Assembly: GCA_009741485.1 (NCBI GenBank)
Contig: CM019218.1
Coordinates: 49,628,719 to 49,692,718, forward strand
Length of the DNA stretch: 64,000 nt
Origin: Malurus cyaneus samueli
Lineage: Eukaryota; Chordata; Aves; Passeriformes; Maluridae
Reading direction: 5' to 3'
The notes beneath the pieces are model-generated. The model was not told the origin of the DNA. It was given only the letters and a program-made list of their open reading frames with translations, and searched no databases. Within the stretch, counting starts at the first letter, position 1. Each line of letters starts with the position of its first letter. Position numbers and translations under genes: made by a program. Below are positions 17,651 to 28,200 of the stretch, in pieces.

Positions 17651-18984
17651 CCCTCTGGCGGCGCAACCCGCGCAATGAGAAGGTACCCACCTACGTGCCC
17701 CCCCTCTGGGGACTCCAGCACCATGGCCTTGGGGGTGCACCAAACGTGGACTCGTTGTGGGCTAGCGCGACCGTGGCTGGAATGGCCAGCGCCTGAACTA
17801 CTTGGCTGGTGGAACTGGGGATTTGGGGATCCCTCTGGGGGAAAGTGCAGCCAGAGGCCAAGGACCCGCTCCTGCAGCCCTTGGAGCAGGCCAGAGCCCA
17901 GCAACCCACAGGCAACAACGTTCTCAGGGTGTTTCGGCAGACGAGCTCAGATGTTCACTCAGGTGTGTGTGGTCCCTTACATGGGTGATGCAAAGGTCTC
18001 TGGCCGAGGCGGGAGTGTCTCTCGCTGTCCCATGTCTGTTAGGGGCGAGGATAGGAAGTGACCACCTGACCAGGGGGAAGCGCTATAGAAAGGGGTGTGG
18101 ATCAAGAGCAGGTTCAGGATGGTGGTTGAGGATGTGACGAGATATTATACAAGAGAATGCAATGACCATGCCCTCAACCTTGAGCTCTCTCACGGGCGAG
18201 ACACCGCAGCGGATCGCTGAACTCACCACCCCAGCCACAAACCACCCCAGAGCAGATCCCTGCAGACCCACAGCCACATCCCACCAGTGCCTGGTAGCTC
18301 TCCATTCCTGGGTACAGGGCTTGTTCCCACTTTCCAAGTGTGTGGAGTCTGACAGCCCAAAGCCACCCCAGGGCAAGGAGTCCCCTGGAAGGATGTGGCT
18401 CAGCTGGAGATGTCCCTTGGACCACCCAAGAGAGCAGGAAAAGCCTCTCACCCAGTTCCTCCCGTCGTGAGGCTTTTACAGAAGCACAAACCTTCACCGT
18501 TCCCATTTTTTGTGAGGAAATTACCTCCATCCACATCCAAGCCTGTTAAAAATGGAAGCTGCCTCTTTCCAGGGAGCAGCTGCAGTTGGAATGGCTCAGC
18601 AGGAAGGCGGGACAGAGATCCAAATCCCTGCTGAGTCCTCATTTCTGCAGCTCTGAGGGACAAGGGACTGTTTGAGTTATTTACTGATAAATGAGGCTCG
18701 GTCACCGGTGGGGCCGGGAGATTCCGTACCCAGTGGGAACCGGGATGTGGAGGGAGATCGGGTGATTTGGGTTGGAAATTAATTATTGTCTTCTGGCACT
18801 GTGAAAAAACTTAGAAGCTGGAGTCTTAAGTGGGGAGGAGTTGCGATCACCAGCATTTTTAAGTGGGGAGTCAAATACCGTCGTTGAGTTAAGAAAGTGG
18901 TGGAAGTTCTTGTTGGGATTTTAATCCCCCCCGCCATCACACTACTGGGACCTCCCACACCCCTGTGAAAACGAAATACCAATC
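17651..18984. other. intergenic, no gene recognised
   Basis: Mixed DNA. GGGGATCCCTCTGG occurs twice (near 17,646 and 17,826), suggesting a weak local duplication. No exons, tRNA or complete mobile elements were recognised. Confidence 0.35.
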
Positions 18985-19595
18985 GCATAGGAATTCACAT
19001 ACTCTTCTGGATCTCCAGATATTACCTATATCTCACCCCACTCTGAAACAAATAACCTCGGTCACTTACTCCTGAGATCTCTACAACTCTGGGATTCTAC
19101 ATCCCTGGGATCCCAACATTCTCCTGTGACTCCAAAATTCCCTTGTAGATTCTCAATATTCCCTGAAAAGGGTCTCCAACCACTCTGCTGAGCATGTCAA
19201 AAAATCCACCAAATGGAAGTGAAGAAATTCCTCACTATTCCCTCGAGTTAGTCAGTGCATCATCCACCCCTGTTATAGGTTCCACAAATCTCTCGAGATC
19301 CCTGACACCCCAATCGAACAAGATATCCCAAAATCCGCTAGAGAATACAGTACATCAAACCTATACTCCTCGAGAGTACTACTAAATTTCGCTATCAGAT
19401 ACTCACAAGTATCAGTAGGTTCTCGCACATCCCTGGGATATCTCCCACCCTGAGGTCCCACAACCCCTGAATCCCTAAGATGCCCTGCGTATCTCACTAT
19501 TCCTAAGATCCCTCCATACCTGGAGTCTCTCCCACATCTCAACTCGGACGCGCATCATACACACAACACCTCCCGAGAATCCCCCACCCTGAGGA
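18985..19595. repeat. degenerate tandem repeat (ATCCCTGGGATCCCAACATT-like)
   Basis: Irregular units of roughly 20-25 bases share cores such as CTCTGGGATTCTACATCCCT, CCTGGGATCCCAACATTC and CCTGGGATATCTCCCACC. Substitution and indel noise is high and the array fades at both ends. Confidence 0.55.
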
Positions 19596-20185
19596 TGCAC
19601 GCAAATCCTGCAGAAATCACCAAACTCGGTGAGAAGATCTTCACTCATACTCCATATACTCTACTGTTTCTCTTGCTGCGTTGTGGGAGTCTCTCGCATC
19701 CAAGCACAAGAGTGACCCAACCCCAAATTTCGGGCACGAAATTTTGCCCTCAGCTCCATGACAGGAATTTTCTCGTTGTTGTGAGCAACAAGAACTGAAG
19801 CAGACACAGCAGGAGCCGTGACTCCAAGGATCAGCCATCCAGGGGCCAGTCCGGCCAGGATGGACCAGCCTGGAGCAGCAGCCAGGGCTGGAGCTCTGCT
19901 TTCGGTGATCAGGATGGGAGTGGGAGGTTTTTCCTGATTTTTCCAGGCAGGACCATCATCCCAAATGCTGTGCCAGGGGGCAGTTCCCAAATCCTCCTCC
20001 CGCGCTGGTGCTGAGAATTCCGGGCTTCCTTCACGGGCTGGGGCAGCCCTTCCCACACGTGTGTTCGCATTCCAATAAAGGAATAAACCAGCAGAAAGCT
20101 TCCAAACGAGAACTGGAGAGCGGGAAACGCGTCGGGACGGGGAAATGTCGATCCTGGAGTGCCATCTCGTGGCTGCGGGGCCAAA
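19596..20185. other. intergenic, no gene recognised
   Basis: A minus-strand frame (19,661-20,056) contains a hydrophobic stretch near its middle but has no recognisable family or splice context. I do not call it. Confidence 0.3.
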
Positions 20186-20290
20186 CCTGAGCTCCGGGAT
20201 GATTCGGGATGCTCCGGGATGATCTTGGATGCTCCGGGATACTCCGGGGTGCTCCGGGATGATTCTGGATGCACTGGATGTACAGGATGC
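20186..20290. repeat. short tandem repeat of GCTCCGGGATGATTCTGGAT-like units
   Basis: About five imperfect units of 15-20 bases built on GCTCCGGGAT and GATTCTGGATGC, directly upstream of a CR1 fragment. Confidence 0.7.
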
Positions 20291-20445
20291 ACTGGCTGCT
20301 CCATCCTAGAAGTGCCCAAGGCCAGGTTGGATGGGTTTGGAGCACTCAGGGACAGTGGAAGGTGTCCCTGTCCATGTCAGGGGTGGAATGGGATGAGCTT
20401 TAAGGTCTCTTCCAATCCAAACCATTCTAGGACTCTCAGGAATTT
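20291..20445 (+). mobile_element. CR1 3' fragment
   Basis: Contains AGAAGTGCCCAAGGCCAGGT, GGACAGTGGAAGGTGTCCCT and TCTCTTCCAATCCAAACC in sense orientation. This is the terminal 150 bases of CR1. Confidence 0.85.
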
Positions 20446-20588
20446 CAGCTTAAAGGAGGGAGATGCTTCTACCTGCAAATATTTCACACCTGGCCACAGG
20501 CTGTGTCTTGCTCCAAGGATTAAAAATGGCCAGGAGACCTTTTTGATAAAGCAAAGAGGTTTCTTGTCTTGTTTTAGCTTTTTCTGAG

Positions 20589-20590
<2 letters not shown>

Positions 20591-20625
<35 letters not shown>
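20591..20625 (+). repeat. poly(A) tract of 35
   Basis: 35 consecutive A on the plus strand, with no processed gene copy recognised immediately upstream. Probably a simple repeat. Confidence 0.9.
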
Positions 20626-20628
<3 letters not shown>

Positions 20629-21035
20629 GAATGATTCAGTCCTGCAGAGAAGGAAATGATAGATTGGCTTATTAGGGCTTGACTCCGGATCAGGACAGTT
20701 ACTGAGGGATTTTTATGGATTTCATTGAGCTTTGAGTTTTGGGCCTGTGTTTGGGAAGGGATAAAGCTGCAAATTTTGCAGGAAAATGGGGTTTCTGGAG
20801 GTTTTTACCAAGCACCAGCTGAGTGTTGACACTGGAAATTCATAGTGTGGTTTTCTTCCTCTTTAGGGCAAATTGGAAATCAGTGGATGTGTCTGCAGAG
20901 GTTTGATGGCCCTGACCCTGTTCCCGTGGCATCAGTCAGGGATCCCCCTCGGACCTGGCCTCCCACGATGGATGGTGTGAGCCAAACTGCAGAGTTTGTC
21001 CTCTCACAGAGCTGAGGATTTGTCATTTTCTGTTT
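20626..21035. other. intergenic
   Basis: Unique DNA; no feature recognised. Confidence 0.3.
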
Positions 21036-21195
21036 TCCAGAGCAGCTGGGGCTGCCCTGGATCCCTGGCAGTGTCCAAGGAGAGGCTGGACAGGGTTTGG
21101 AGCACCATGGGACAGTGGAAGGTGTCCCTGCCATGACAGGGGGTGGGAAGGGTTGAGCTCTAAGTTCCCTTCCAACCCAAACCATTCTGGGATTT
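21036..21195 (+). mobile_element. CR1 3' fragment
   Basis: GGCTGCCCTGGATCCCTGG, AGGCTGGACAGGGTTTGGAG, GGACAGTGGAAGGTGTCCCT and CCCTTCCAACCCAAACCATT in order, sense strand. Ends near GGGATTTTA. Confidence 0.88.
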
Positions 21196-21383
21196 TATTT
21201 TGCCCCATGTGTCAACCTTCCCACACAAAATTCCCAGCTGGAATTGTGTTGCCATGGAACAGCACAAAGCCAAGAACAAAAAGCTGAGTCCAAGTAAAGA
21301 ATCTTTTCTTCATGCCAGATTTCAAAGCATTTATTATTTTGTTTGAGGATAAAGTTTACAAGTTTATAAGAATCAGGTTCATC

Positions 21384-21655
21384 CTTCCTTCCATCCATCC
21401 ATCCATCCATCCATCCATCCATCCATCCATCCATCCATCCATCCATCCATCATCCATCCATCACCTCTCATCCATCCATCCATCTCCATTCCATCCTCAT
21501 CCATATCCATCCATCATCATCCATCATCCATCCATCCATCCATCTCACATCCATCCATCATCCACGTCCACCATCCATCCAGCATATCCATCCATTGTCA
21601 TCACATCCCTTCCATCCATCCATCATCTTCCATCATCCATCATCCATCCAGCACC
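21384..21655. repeat. CCAT/ATCC tetranucleotide microsatellite
   Basis: Nearly perfect CCAT units from 21,390 to about 21,450. Interrupted CATCCAT units continue to 21,655. Confidence 0.95.
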
Positions 21656-23430
21656 ATTACATGTCCATATTTGCAGGAAGAATGGAAATGTGCTCATGGC
21701 TGATCAAGTTGAACATTTCCCAGCCCAAGCCTCCTCATCAGATTTTTTTTCATGGTGATTTCCCAGGGAAAAAACAGTGAAAGTGCTTCAGATTTGAGAG
21801 GTTGGGAGAGGATCTGGGGAGGGGAGCAATAAAAATACAAAAGAATGGAAAATTCAGGTTTTCTAGAGAAGAAAAGGAGAAAGAACCTGCAGTGAAATAA
21901 AAACAGGGAGGTGGAAGAGCTGCTGGAGAGAACTGAGAGGGGAAAATAGAGAAGCTGGGAATGTTGGAGTGTTGTTCCCAGCTGTGTCCAGCTGTGCCTC
22001 CTCCAGCTGTGCCCAGCTGTGCCTCCTCCAAGTGTCCCCATGGATGACGAGAACTTGGCACAGTGGGAGGGAGATTAAATGTCTCTGACAGCTTCTCCTG
22101 TCCCAGATGATCCAGTGAGGATTGCAAGGGTTGGGGAAAACGATGGTGGAAGGATGGGAATAAAACAACAGGGAAAGCACGTGAAAAGTGGGATTTGTCC
22201 CAGAGGGGAAAGGAATTGCACTGGGTGTGTCTCAGATTCATCTCCTGGGGTGCAAAACACCTCATTGCAGAAAGACAGTGCACAAAAACCCCAAAAACCA
22301 AAATAACAACCCCTTCCAAGCAGGGCTATGGGATTTCTGCCACAGGGAAAATCCCAGCAAGCCCAAACCTGCATTTTCCAACGGAGCAGTAGCAATAAAT
22401 GTAATCCCTGCTCCACCAGTGCTTTCTGAATGAAATTGCAGAGCAGGGATGCTGGCACGTTGTGTAATGATTGTGGGGATCTGTCAGGAGATGAGACATC
22501 CGTGCAGCAGGTGTGGAATATCAGAGTGGATGAGAAGCTGCACAAGAAGCTGGGATTTTAATGGAGGCAGAAACATCAAAAAATTTAAAAAAAAAAAAAA
22601 CGAGTGAAACGGTGAAGTGGGAACAAAATGTTTTTGTCAGAAGAAAACCTGCTGGCATTGGAGAGAACAGCAAAATGAGCTGCTGCTGGCTGCTCCCATC
22701 CAAAGTGCCACTGGAAATTTGCATTTTTAGGAAATCAGAAGTGCCTTGTTGCAGCAGGGAGTGGAGCTGTCAGGAAACGTTGGCTCTCATTGTTCTGTGT
22801 CCCCTTCGCAGCACCAGAAGTGCCAATAAAAGCTGCAAGGTCACAGTGGCTCATCCCCACGGTTGTTTGTACACCAGATAATGAGTGTTTGCTGCAGGAG
22901 AAATCCCATTCCCCCTCTCAGAGCTCGGTTTTCCAGCAGAAACCCCGGCGGGCTTTGAGGAACAGTGCCCTGGACCTTCCTGGTCACCACCCCCTAATCC
23001 CCCACCTGCTGCCCTGGGTCCATCCCTCACTGCCCACCCTGCTGTGCCAGCAAAATTAATTGGTCAGGCAGATCAGGGAACTGGTCCAGCTAAAAATATC
23101 CCTCCTCGTTTCTTTTTACCAGCGTGTTTTTCAGTCCGAGCCGTCCCAGGTCTGGAAATTTGTCAGACCCCTGGATTTGAAGGGGTAGGTGGGGAGGAAC
23201 TGTTTAAAATGGGTTAAGAAAAGCAGGGAGCTGCACCCACCTTCATCCCTGGACAGCTGGGTGTCACCAAGCCAAGCATTTCATGTAATTTTGCCCTTTT
23301 TCCTCTCCGGTAAATCTCCAGAAAAAATCTCTGTGTGTGTGTGGAATTCCACTCTGACACCACGAACAGAGAAGAGAAATGTCAAGCAGATGAGCATCAA
23401 ATAAAAAACACCAGACCGATGGGCAGGGCA
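21656..23430. other. intergenic between repeats and KCNA10 3' end
   Basis: Unique sequence; short A-runs at 22,587-22,600. No exon recognised on either strand. A minus-strand Leu/Ser-rich frame (21,750-22,319) has no recognised family. Confidence 0.35.
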
Positions 23431-23450
23431 GAGAGATAAGAAAGATGGTA

Positions 23451-23456
23451 TTTATT
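23451..23456 (-). terminator. KCNA10 polyadenylation signal AATAAA
   Basis: TTTATT on the plus strand reads AATAAA on the minus strand, about 175 bases past the KCNA10 stop codon. Its distance and orientation fit a short 3' UTR. Confidence 0.6.
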
Positions 23457-23493
23457 TGAACAGCCACAGGAAATCAGAGATGAAAACGTCTAG

Positions 23494-23500
23494 AAAAAAA

Positions 23501-23532
<32 letters not shown>

Positions 23533-23551
23533 AAAACAAAGAAAAAAAAAT
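23494..23551. repeat. A-rich tract in the KCNA10 3' UTR
   Basis: Two A-runs of 26 and 16 broken by single G and C, then AAAG and AAAAAT. On the transcribed strand it is a poly-U stretch between the KCNA10 stop and the AATAAA signal. Confidence 0.85.
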
Positions 23552-23630
23552 AAAATCACAGCATGCAGATGTTGGATACGTTTTCCAGCCAATCCCACCT
23601 GACTTTGCCCAGTCCCGAGGGCCTCAACCC

Positions 23631-25181
23631 TCATTTTTTGGCCTTGTCTCGAGGGTAACCCCCATTGGTCTTATTGAGCGACTCCATGCTGCCGTTGCCC
23701 GTGGCCACGCTGGCCAGCAGCCGCTCCACCTCCCCGGGCAGGATCTGCTTCTCCTCGTTCTCCGTCTCGCGGTGGTAGAAATAGTTGAAGTTCGAGACGA
23801 TGACGGGCACGGGGAGGGCGATGGTCAGCACCCCCGCGATGGCGCACAGAGTCCCCACGATCTTCCCGCCCAAGGTGGTGGGACACATGTCGCCGTAGCC
23901 CACGGTGGTCATGGTCACCACGGCCCACCAGAAACCGTCGGGGATGCTGGAGAAATGGGACTGCGGCTCGTCGACCTCGGCGAAGTAGACGGCGCTGGAG
24001 AAGAGGATGACGCCGATGAAGAGGAAGAAGATGAGCAAGCCCAGCTCCCTCATGCTGGCCTTGAGAGTCTGGCCCAGGATCTGCAGCCCCTTGGAGTGCC
24101 GGGAGAGCTTGAAGATGCGGAAGACCCTGACGAGGCGGATGATCCGCAGGATGGCCAAGGACATGTTCTGCTGCCCGTTGAGTTCGCTCTGCTGGATCAG
24201 CTCGGTGGTGAGCGTCACGAAGTAGGGGATGATGGACACGATGTCGATGATGTTCATGATGTTCCTGAAGAACTCGGTCTTGCTGGGGCACACGACGAAA
24301 CGGACAAAGAGCTCGAAGGAGAACCAGACGATGCAGGCGGTCTCTATGACGAAGAAAGGGTCCGTGAAGGTGCTGTGGGCCAGCAAGGTGTCTGTCACGT
24401 TCTTAGAAAGCTCCTGGGCTGACTTAAACTCCCTCTCCTCCCGGAACTCTGGCAGGGTCTCCATGCAGAAGATAATGATGGAGATGACAATGACCAGGAC
24501 GGAGACCAAAGCCACGCCCCTGGCCGCGCTGGAGCTTTCGGGGTACTCGAAGAGCAGCCAGAACTGCCTGTGAAAGTCATTGGTTGGTAAGAGGGTCTCA
24601 GGATCCTTGATGAACCCTTCATCCTCCCGGAACTGGTCCATGGCTTCATCACCCAGCTCATAGAAGGTGATTTCATCAGCAAAGACGTCGATGGGGACAT
24701 TGGCCGGGCGCCGTATTTTGCCCCCGGACTGGTAATAGTACAGGATCCCATCAAAACTGGGCCTGTTCCTGTCAAAGAAATACTCATTCCTCATGGAGTC
24801 GAAGTAGCGCATCCTCTTTTCCGGGTCCCCGAGCAAGGTGTCGGGGAACTGGTCAAGGGTCTTGAGCCGCGTCTCAAACCTCAGCCCGGCGATGTTGATG
24901 ATGACTCGCTGGTCCCCCTCATCCATGCCCACCCTCTCCCCCACCAGGTGGTCGCTGAACTCGGCGGAGAACCTGGAGAAGATGGTCTCATTGTTGGCGT
25001 TCTCGCTGTTGATGAGGATCCGCAGGTTGGACAGCAGGTTGGCGCAGCTGGGGTGGCCTTTCCGCGACTGCCCGGCAGGGCTGAGGTCGTTGGAATAGCA
25101 GGGATCCTCCACGATCTGATCGGCGTTGTCGAAGCTGACCAGTGCCACCTCCATCTCCTTCCAACTGGCCACGTCCATCAT
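23631..25181 (-). CDS. KCNA10: voltage-gated potassium channel Kv1.8 (KCNA10)
   Basis: Shaker-family alpha subunit; tetramers open on depolarisation to pass K+ across the plasma membrane, known in vestibular hair cells and epithelia. The single exon gives 516 codons (human KCNA10 has 511). Order: T1 tetramerisation domain about 90-190 ([13 protein letters not shown]), S1 220-240, S2 276-297, S3 309-328, S4 346-365 with Arg/Lys every third residue ([13 protein letters not shown]), S5 380-401, pore with TVGYGD at 426-431, S6 440-466 with PVP at 457-459. The N-terminus ([14 protein letters not shown]) and tail (SLNKTNGG) match KCNA10, not KCNA2 or KCNA3. An in-frame TAG sits two codons upstream of the first ATG. 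The second ATG (25,178) has a better context (A at -3, G at +4) and matches the human start, so translation probably begins there (515 residues). Intact; no frameshift. Confidence 0.97.
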   Translation of the reverse strand: MMDVASWKEMEVALVSFDNADQIVEDPCYSNDLSPAGQSRKGHPSCANLLSNLRILINSENANNETIFSRFSAEFSDHLVGERVGMDEGDQRVIINIAGLRFETRLKTLDQFPDTLLGDPEKRMRYFDSMRNEYFFDRNRPSFDGILYYYQSGGKIRRPANVPIDVFADEITFYELGDEAMDQFREDEGFIKDPETLLPTNDFHRQFWLLFEYPESSSAARGVALVSVLVIVISIIIFCMETLPEFREEREFKSAQELSKNVTDTLLAHSTFTDPFFVIETACIVWFSFELFVRFVVCPSKTEFFRNIMNIIDIVSIIPYFVTLTTELIQQSELNGQQNMSLAILRIIRLVRVFRIFKLSRHSKGLQILGQTLKASMRELGLLIFFLFIGVILFSSAVYFAEVDEPQSHFSSIPDGFWWAVVTMTTVGYGDMCPTTLGGKIVGTLCAIAGVLTIALPVPVIVSNFNYFYHRETENEEKQILPGEVERLLASVATGNGSMESLNKTNGGYPRDKAKK

Positions 25182-25254
25182 ACGCTAATCAGCTCAGCAG
25201 CAGAAATCCCCGCGGCGGGCGCCGGCTGCCTGCGTCTTTCCCACGCTAGGAGGA

Positions 25255-25270
25255 TCTGCAAGGGACAGCG
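25255..25270 (-). promoter_or_regulatory. possible splice acceptor in the KCNA10 5' UTR
   Basis: The minus strand reads CTGTCCCTTGCAG ending at 25,256, with exon sequence starting at 25,255, 77 bases before the start codon. This suggests that the coding exon is preceded by at least one untranslated exon. Inference from the consensus only. Confidence 0.4.
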
Positions 25271-28200
25271 ACACAGAGCTGAATTGTGCACGAGCTGAGC
25301 AGAGCTGAACAAACCTGAGGTCACACAATCCTGGTTCGGTTGTTTTTTTTAATGGAAACGTTAATGCCATTGACTGGCAAAGTGACGTCCAGCGAGTCGC
25401 TCATCTTTGGAATCTACAAACCGTTTTGGCATGGTTTCATCATTGTTAAACCTCCCAAAACCACCTGCAGCAGGCAAGGATGAAAGGGCAGGCAGGGGCA
25501 GAGGATGGGGGTGAACCCAGGGGTTCCACCCACCATGTCCCCAGAGCAAGGGGCCATTTCAGATATTTCCAGGTGTTGATCCAAGTTCAGAGCAGGATTT
25601 GGAGGTTTTAAACACAGCTGTCCTGGTCAAAAGCAACCCTTGATCCAGGTGGGGGAGGCACTGGGTCAAACCCCAGAAGGTTCTGAGCCCGTTGCAGTTG
25701 GGTCAACCAGTGTTTGGAAGCAATTCCCAAAGCAGGAGCAGCGCTGGAATTTGGGGAGTGCAGCCCAGGAGGAGAAGGACATGTCCACCAGGCTTGGAGA
25801 ACTTTGCTCTGGGGAGAGGGGTGGGAAGAGGACCCCTTTTCTCCATCCAGACCTTGGGATAGGCAGAGGATGGGGTGACATCCTCTCCTCCTTCTCCACC
25901 ACAACCCTGATATTCCCAACCCCAAGAAGATCAGGACTACGCACTGGGGTCACTTGGACAGCACCTTTCAGGCCATGGGGTGGGTTATTCCCCAGCCCGG
26001 CTCAGAACAGTCACCACATCCCCAAATATTGCCAGGTACACATCTCCCCACACACCACCAGCATCATTCTGAGCTCTGTGAAGTCAGAAAGGAGCCTGGG
26101 GACCAGAGCAGGGTGTGGAGCTGGGAAATTGCCTGTCCTGCCTCAGAGACAAATTTAGGTGTTAGCAAGGAACAGCTCTGAGGAGATTTGCCCCAAAATG
26201 AACTTTCCAGGTAAGCTCAACGCCCTGATTTATTTCCCCTCCAAACACATTTCCCAGACATGAGACACCGCAGGAGGACACGTGGAGCTGCTCTGCGTGA
26301 CCGCTGCTCACCAAGGGCACTCTGCCTTTCTTACCCAGCCAACTTCAGCGAGAGGGACACAAAAAACCCAAATGCCCTCGGCTGCCAGGAATAGCAACAC
26401 AATTGAGGCCACGGAGCAGTGGCGGCGGCGCCGGGGCTGGTCCTGCCATGAGGATGGTCCCCAGTGCAAGGTTTGATTCCCAGTGCTGGACCGAGCTGCT
26501 CCCCATGCCTCCACCTCCCTATTTTACAGGAATAATTTGGGATGTGAAGCTTTTCCTCCCCAGAAGCAGCCGGATCTGTCTGTGCTGACACACAGCTGGG
26601 AAGGAAGAGCCAAAATCCCAAATCTGCTGCAGAAATGGGTATGAACATCGGGGCTTGCTGCAAATCCTCCCTCTCCTCCTCTCAGATTTACACCAGAACT
26701 CAGTGTAGGAACCAGAATCCATATCCCACATGAGGCTCACCCCCGCTCTCTCCTCAGCTGAGCAGATTCTGCATTTGTGGACAAATCCTACAATTTATCA
26801 TAAGCTATTTACAGACCAGGTTTCTTTGCTTAAACTGAAGGCATAGAGCTCTGCTCTTCTTAGGGATCGATCCCTGTAGAGCTGTTTCAGGCTGGTTTGA
26901 TGCCCAATTTCCCACTTGGGGACATGCACAGAGGAGTAATTGGGGCAAGGGACTGAAGTAATGCCTGGAGGAAGAAGCCACCAGCACAGTTGTGTCCCCA
27001 AAGTGACCTCAGGCAAAGCTGGGGGGTCTCAAGACTCCAAACCCATCCAAACTTCCATCCTTCAGCCCCAGCCTTGAGCAGCTCAGACATCGCCAAGGTG
27101 CAGCTGCTCCCCTTGGGGCTGGATTCACCCCAGGCTGGGCTTTTTGGTGGCTCTGAGAGAAGCCGGTGCTGGCAGGACGATTTGTGGCAGCAGAGCAGCA
27201 ACCCAGAGCCGAGGATGACCCTGGTTCCAGGAGCACCAGGAGGGAGGCAAAAGGATTCTGCAACAAGGTTAACCCAAAAAAAGCTCTTTTGAGTCTTTCA
27301 AGGGAAAAACTAGCATTAAAGGAAAGAAGAAAAGCAGCACACATTACCCATTCTCATTTCTTCTTAATATGAATCCCATGATGATTTATAAATCAGAATA
27401 AAATAAAGTTTGAATCAGAGTTTAGTATTCAGTGGCAGGGTGAGCTGGCCTGACCCTCGCTCCTGGGGGAGAACCCAGAGGGGTCCACATGTCCAGGAAC
27501 TTCTACAAAGAGTGGAACAAAGTTTGGGCAACTAAAGCTGACCATGAAATTCCCAGAATTGCAGAATAGGCTGGGTTAGAAGGGACCCACAAGGGGAAAT
27601 TGCATCCCAGGGCAGCACCAGGAGGTGATCTTGGTATTTTGAGCTTTGGGAGTGTTTGACCCTCAGTGCTGCGCCCTGGCCAAGGAGATTCCCCAGGTCT
27701 GGTTTTGGACACCTGAGTTTTGATCACGGAAGAAATTGGGATGTGCTGAAATCTGCCTTTGCTCTGGAGCCTCTGCAAACATCTAACTGAGCCCCCCAGC
27801 CTCGTCCCTCCTGGGGAAACTGAGGCACGGAGCTATGACGGGACAATTCACATGTCACAGGCAGTGCTGGGAGTGGAAAGCTGGGCTCGTTCTCCCTGCT
27901 GGGACATGGAAAGTTGAATTTTAGCTCCACTTCAAGCCTTCAGAACAGCCTCCCATGGGATGCAGGGCTCTGAGGTTCCTTTCCTTGCCTCAAAGCCCCA
28001 GAACACGCTGATGTCTGCCTGTCCCCATCACTGCAGGGAGGTGACCACCTGCCCCCAAGCCCCCACACCACCTCATCTGCCTCATTTTTAATTAAGACCA
28101 AAATTAACGGGGCATCCCGAAACCACAAAAGGTCCTCCCGGAGCTTTGCACCCCGCTCCGGGCTCCAGCCGAGGCTTGAACTAGAAAGTTGCCTCGTTTT

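Noticed and set aside
19661..20056. minus-strand frame with hydrophobic segment (GWSILAGLAPGWLILGV)
   Set aside because: No family recognised, no splice sites in register, and it abuts low-quality-looking sequence.
23494..25181. KCNA10 as a processed retrocopy because it has one exon and an A-rich tract
   Set aside because: Kv1 genes are naturally single-exon in their coding part; the A-tract is on the strand opposite to that expected for a retrocopy tail, and synteny is ancestral.
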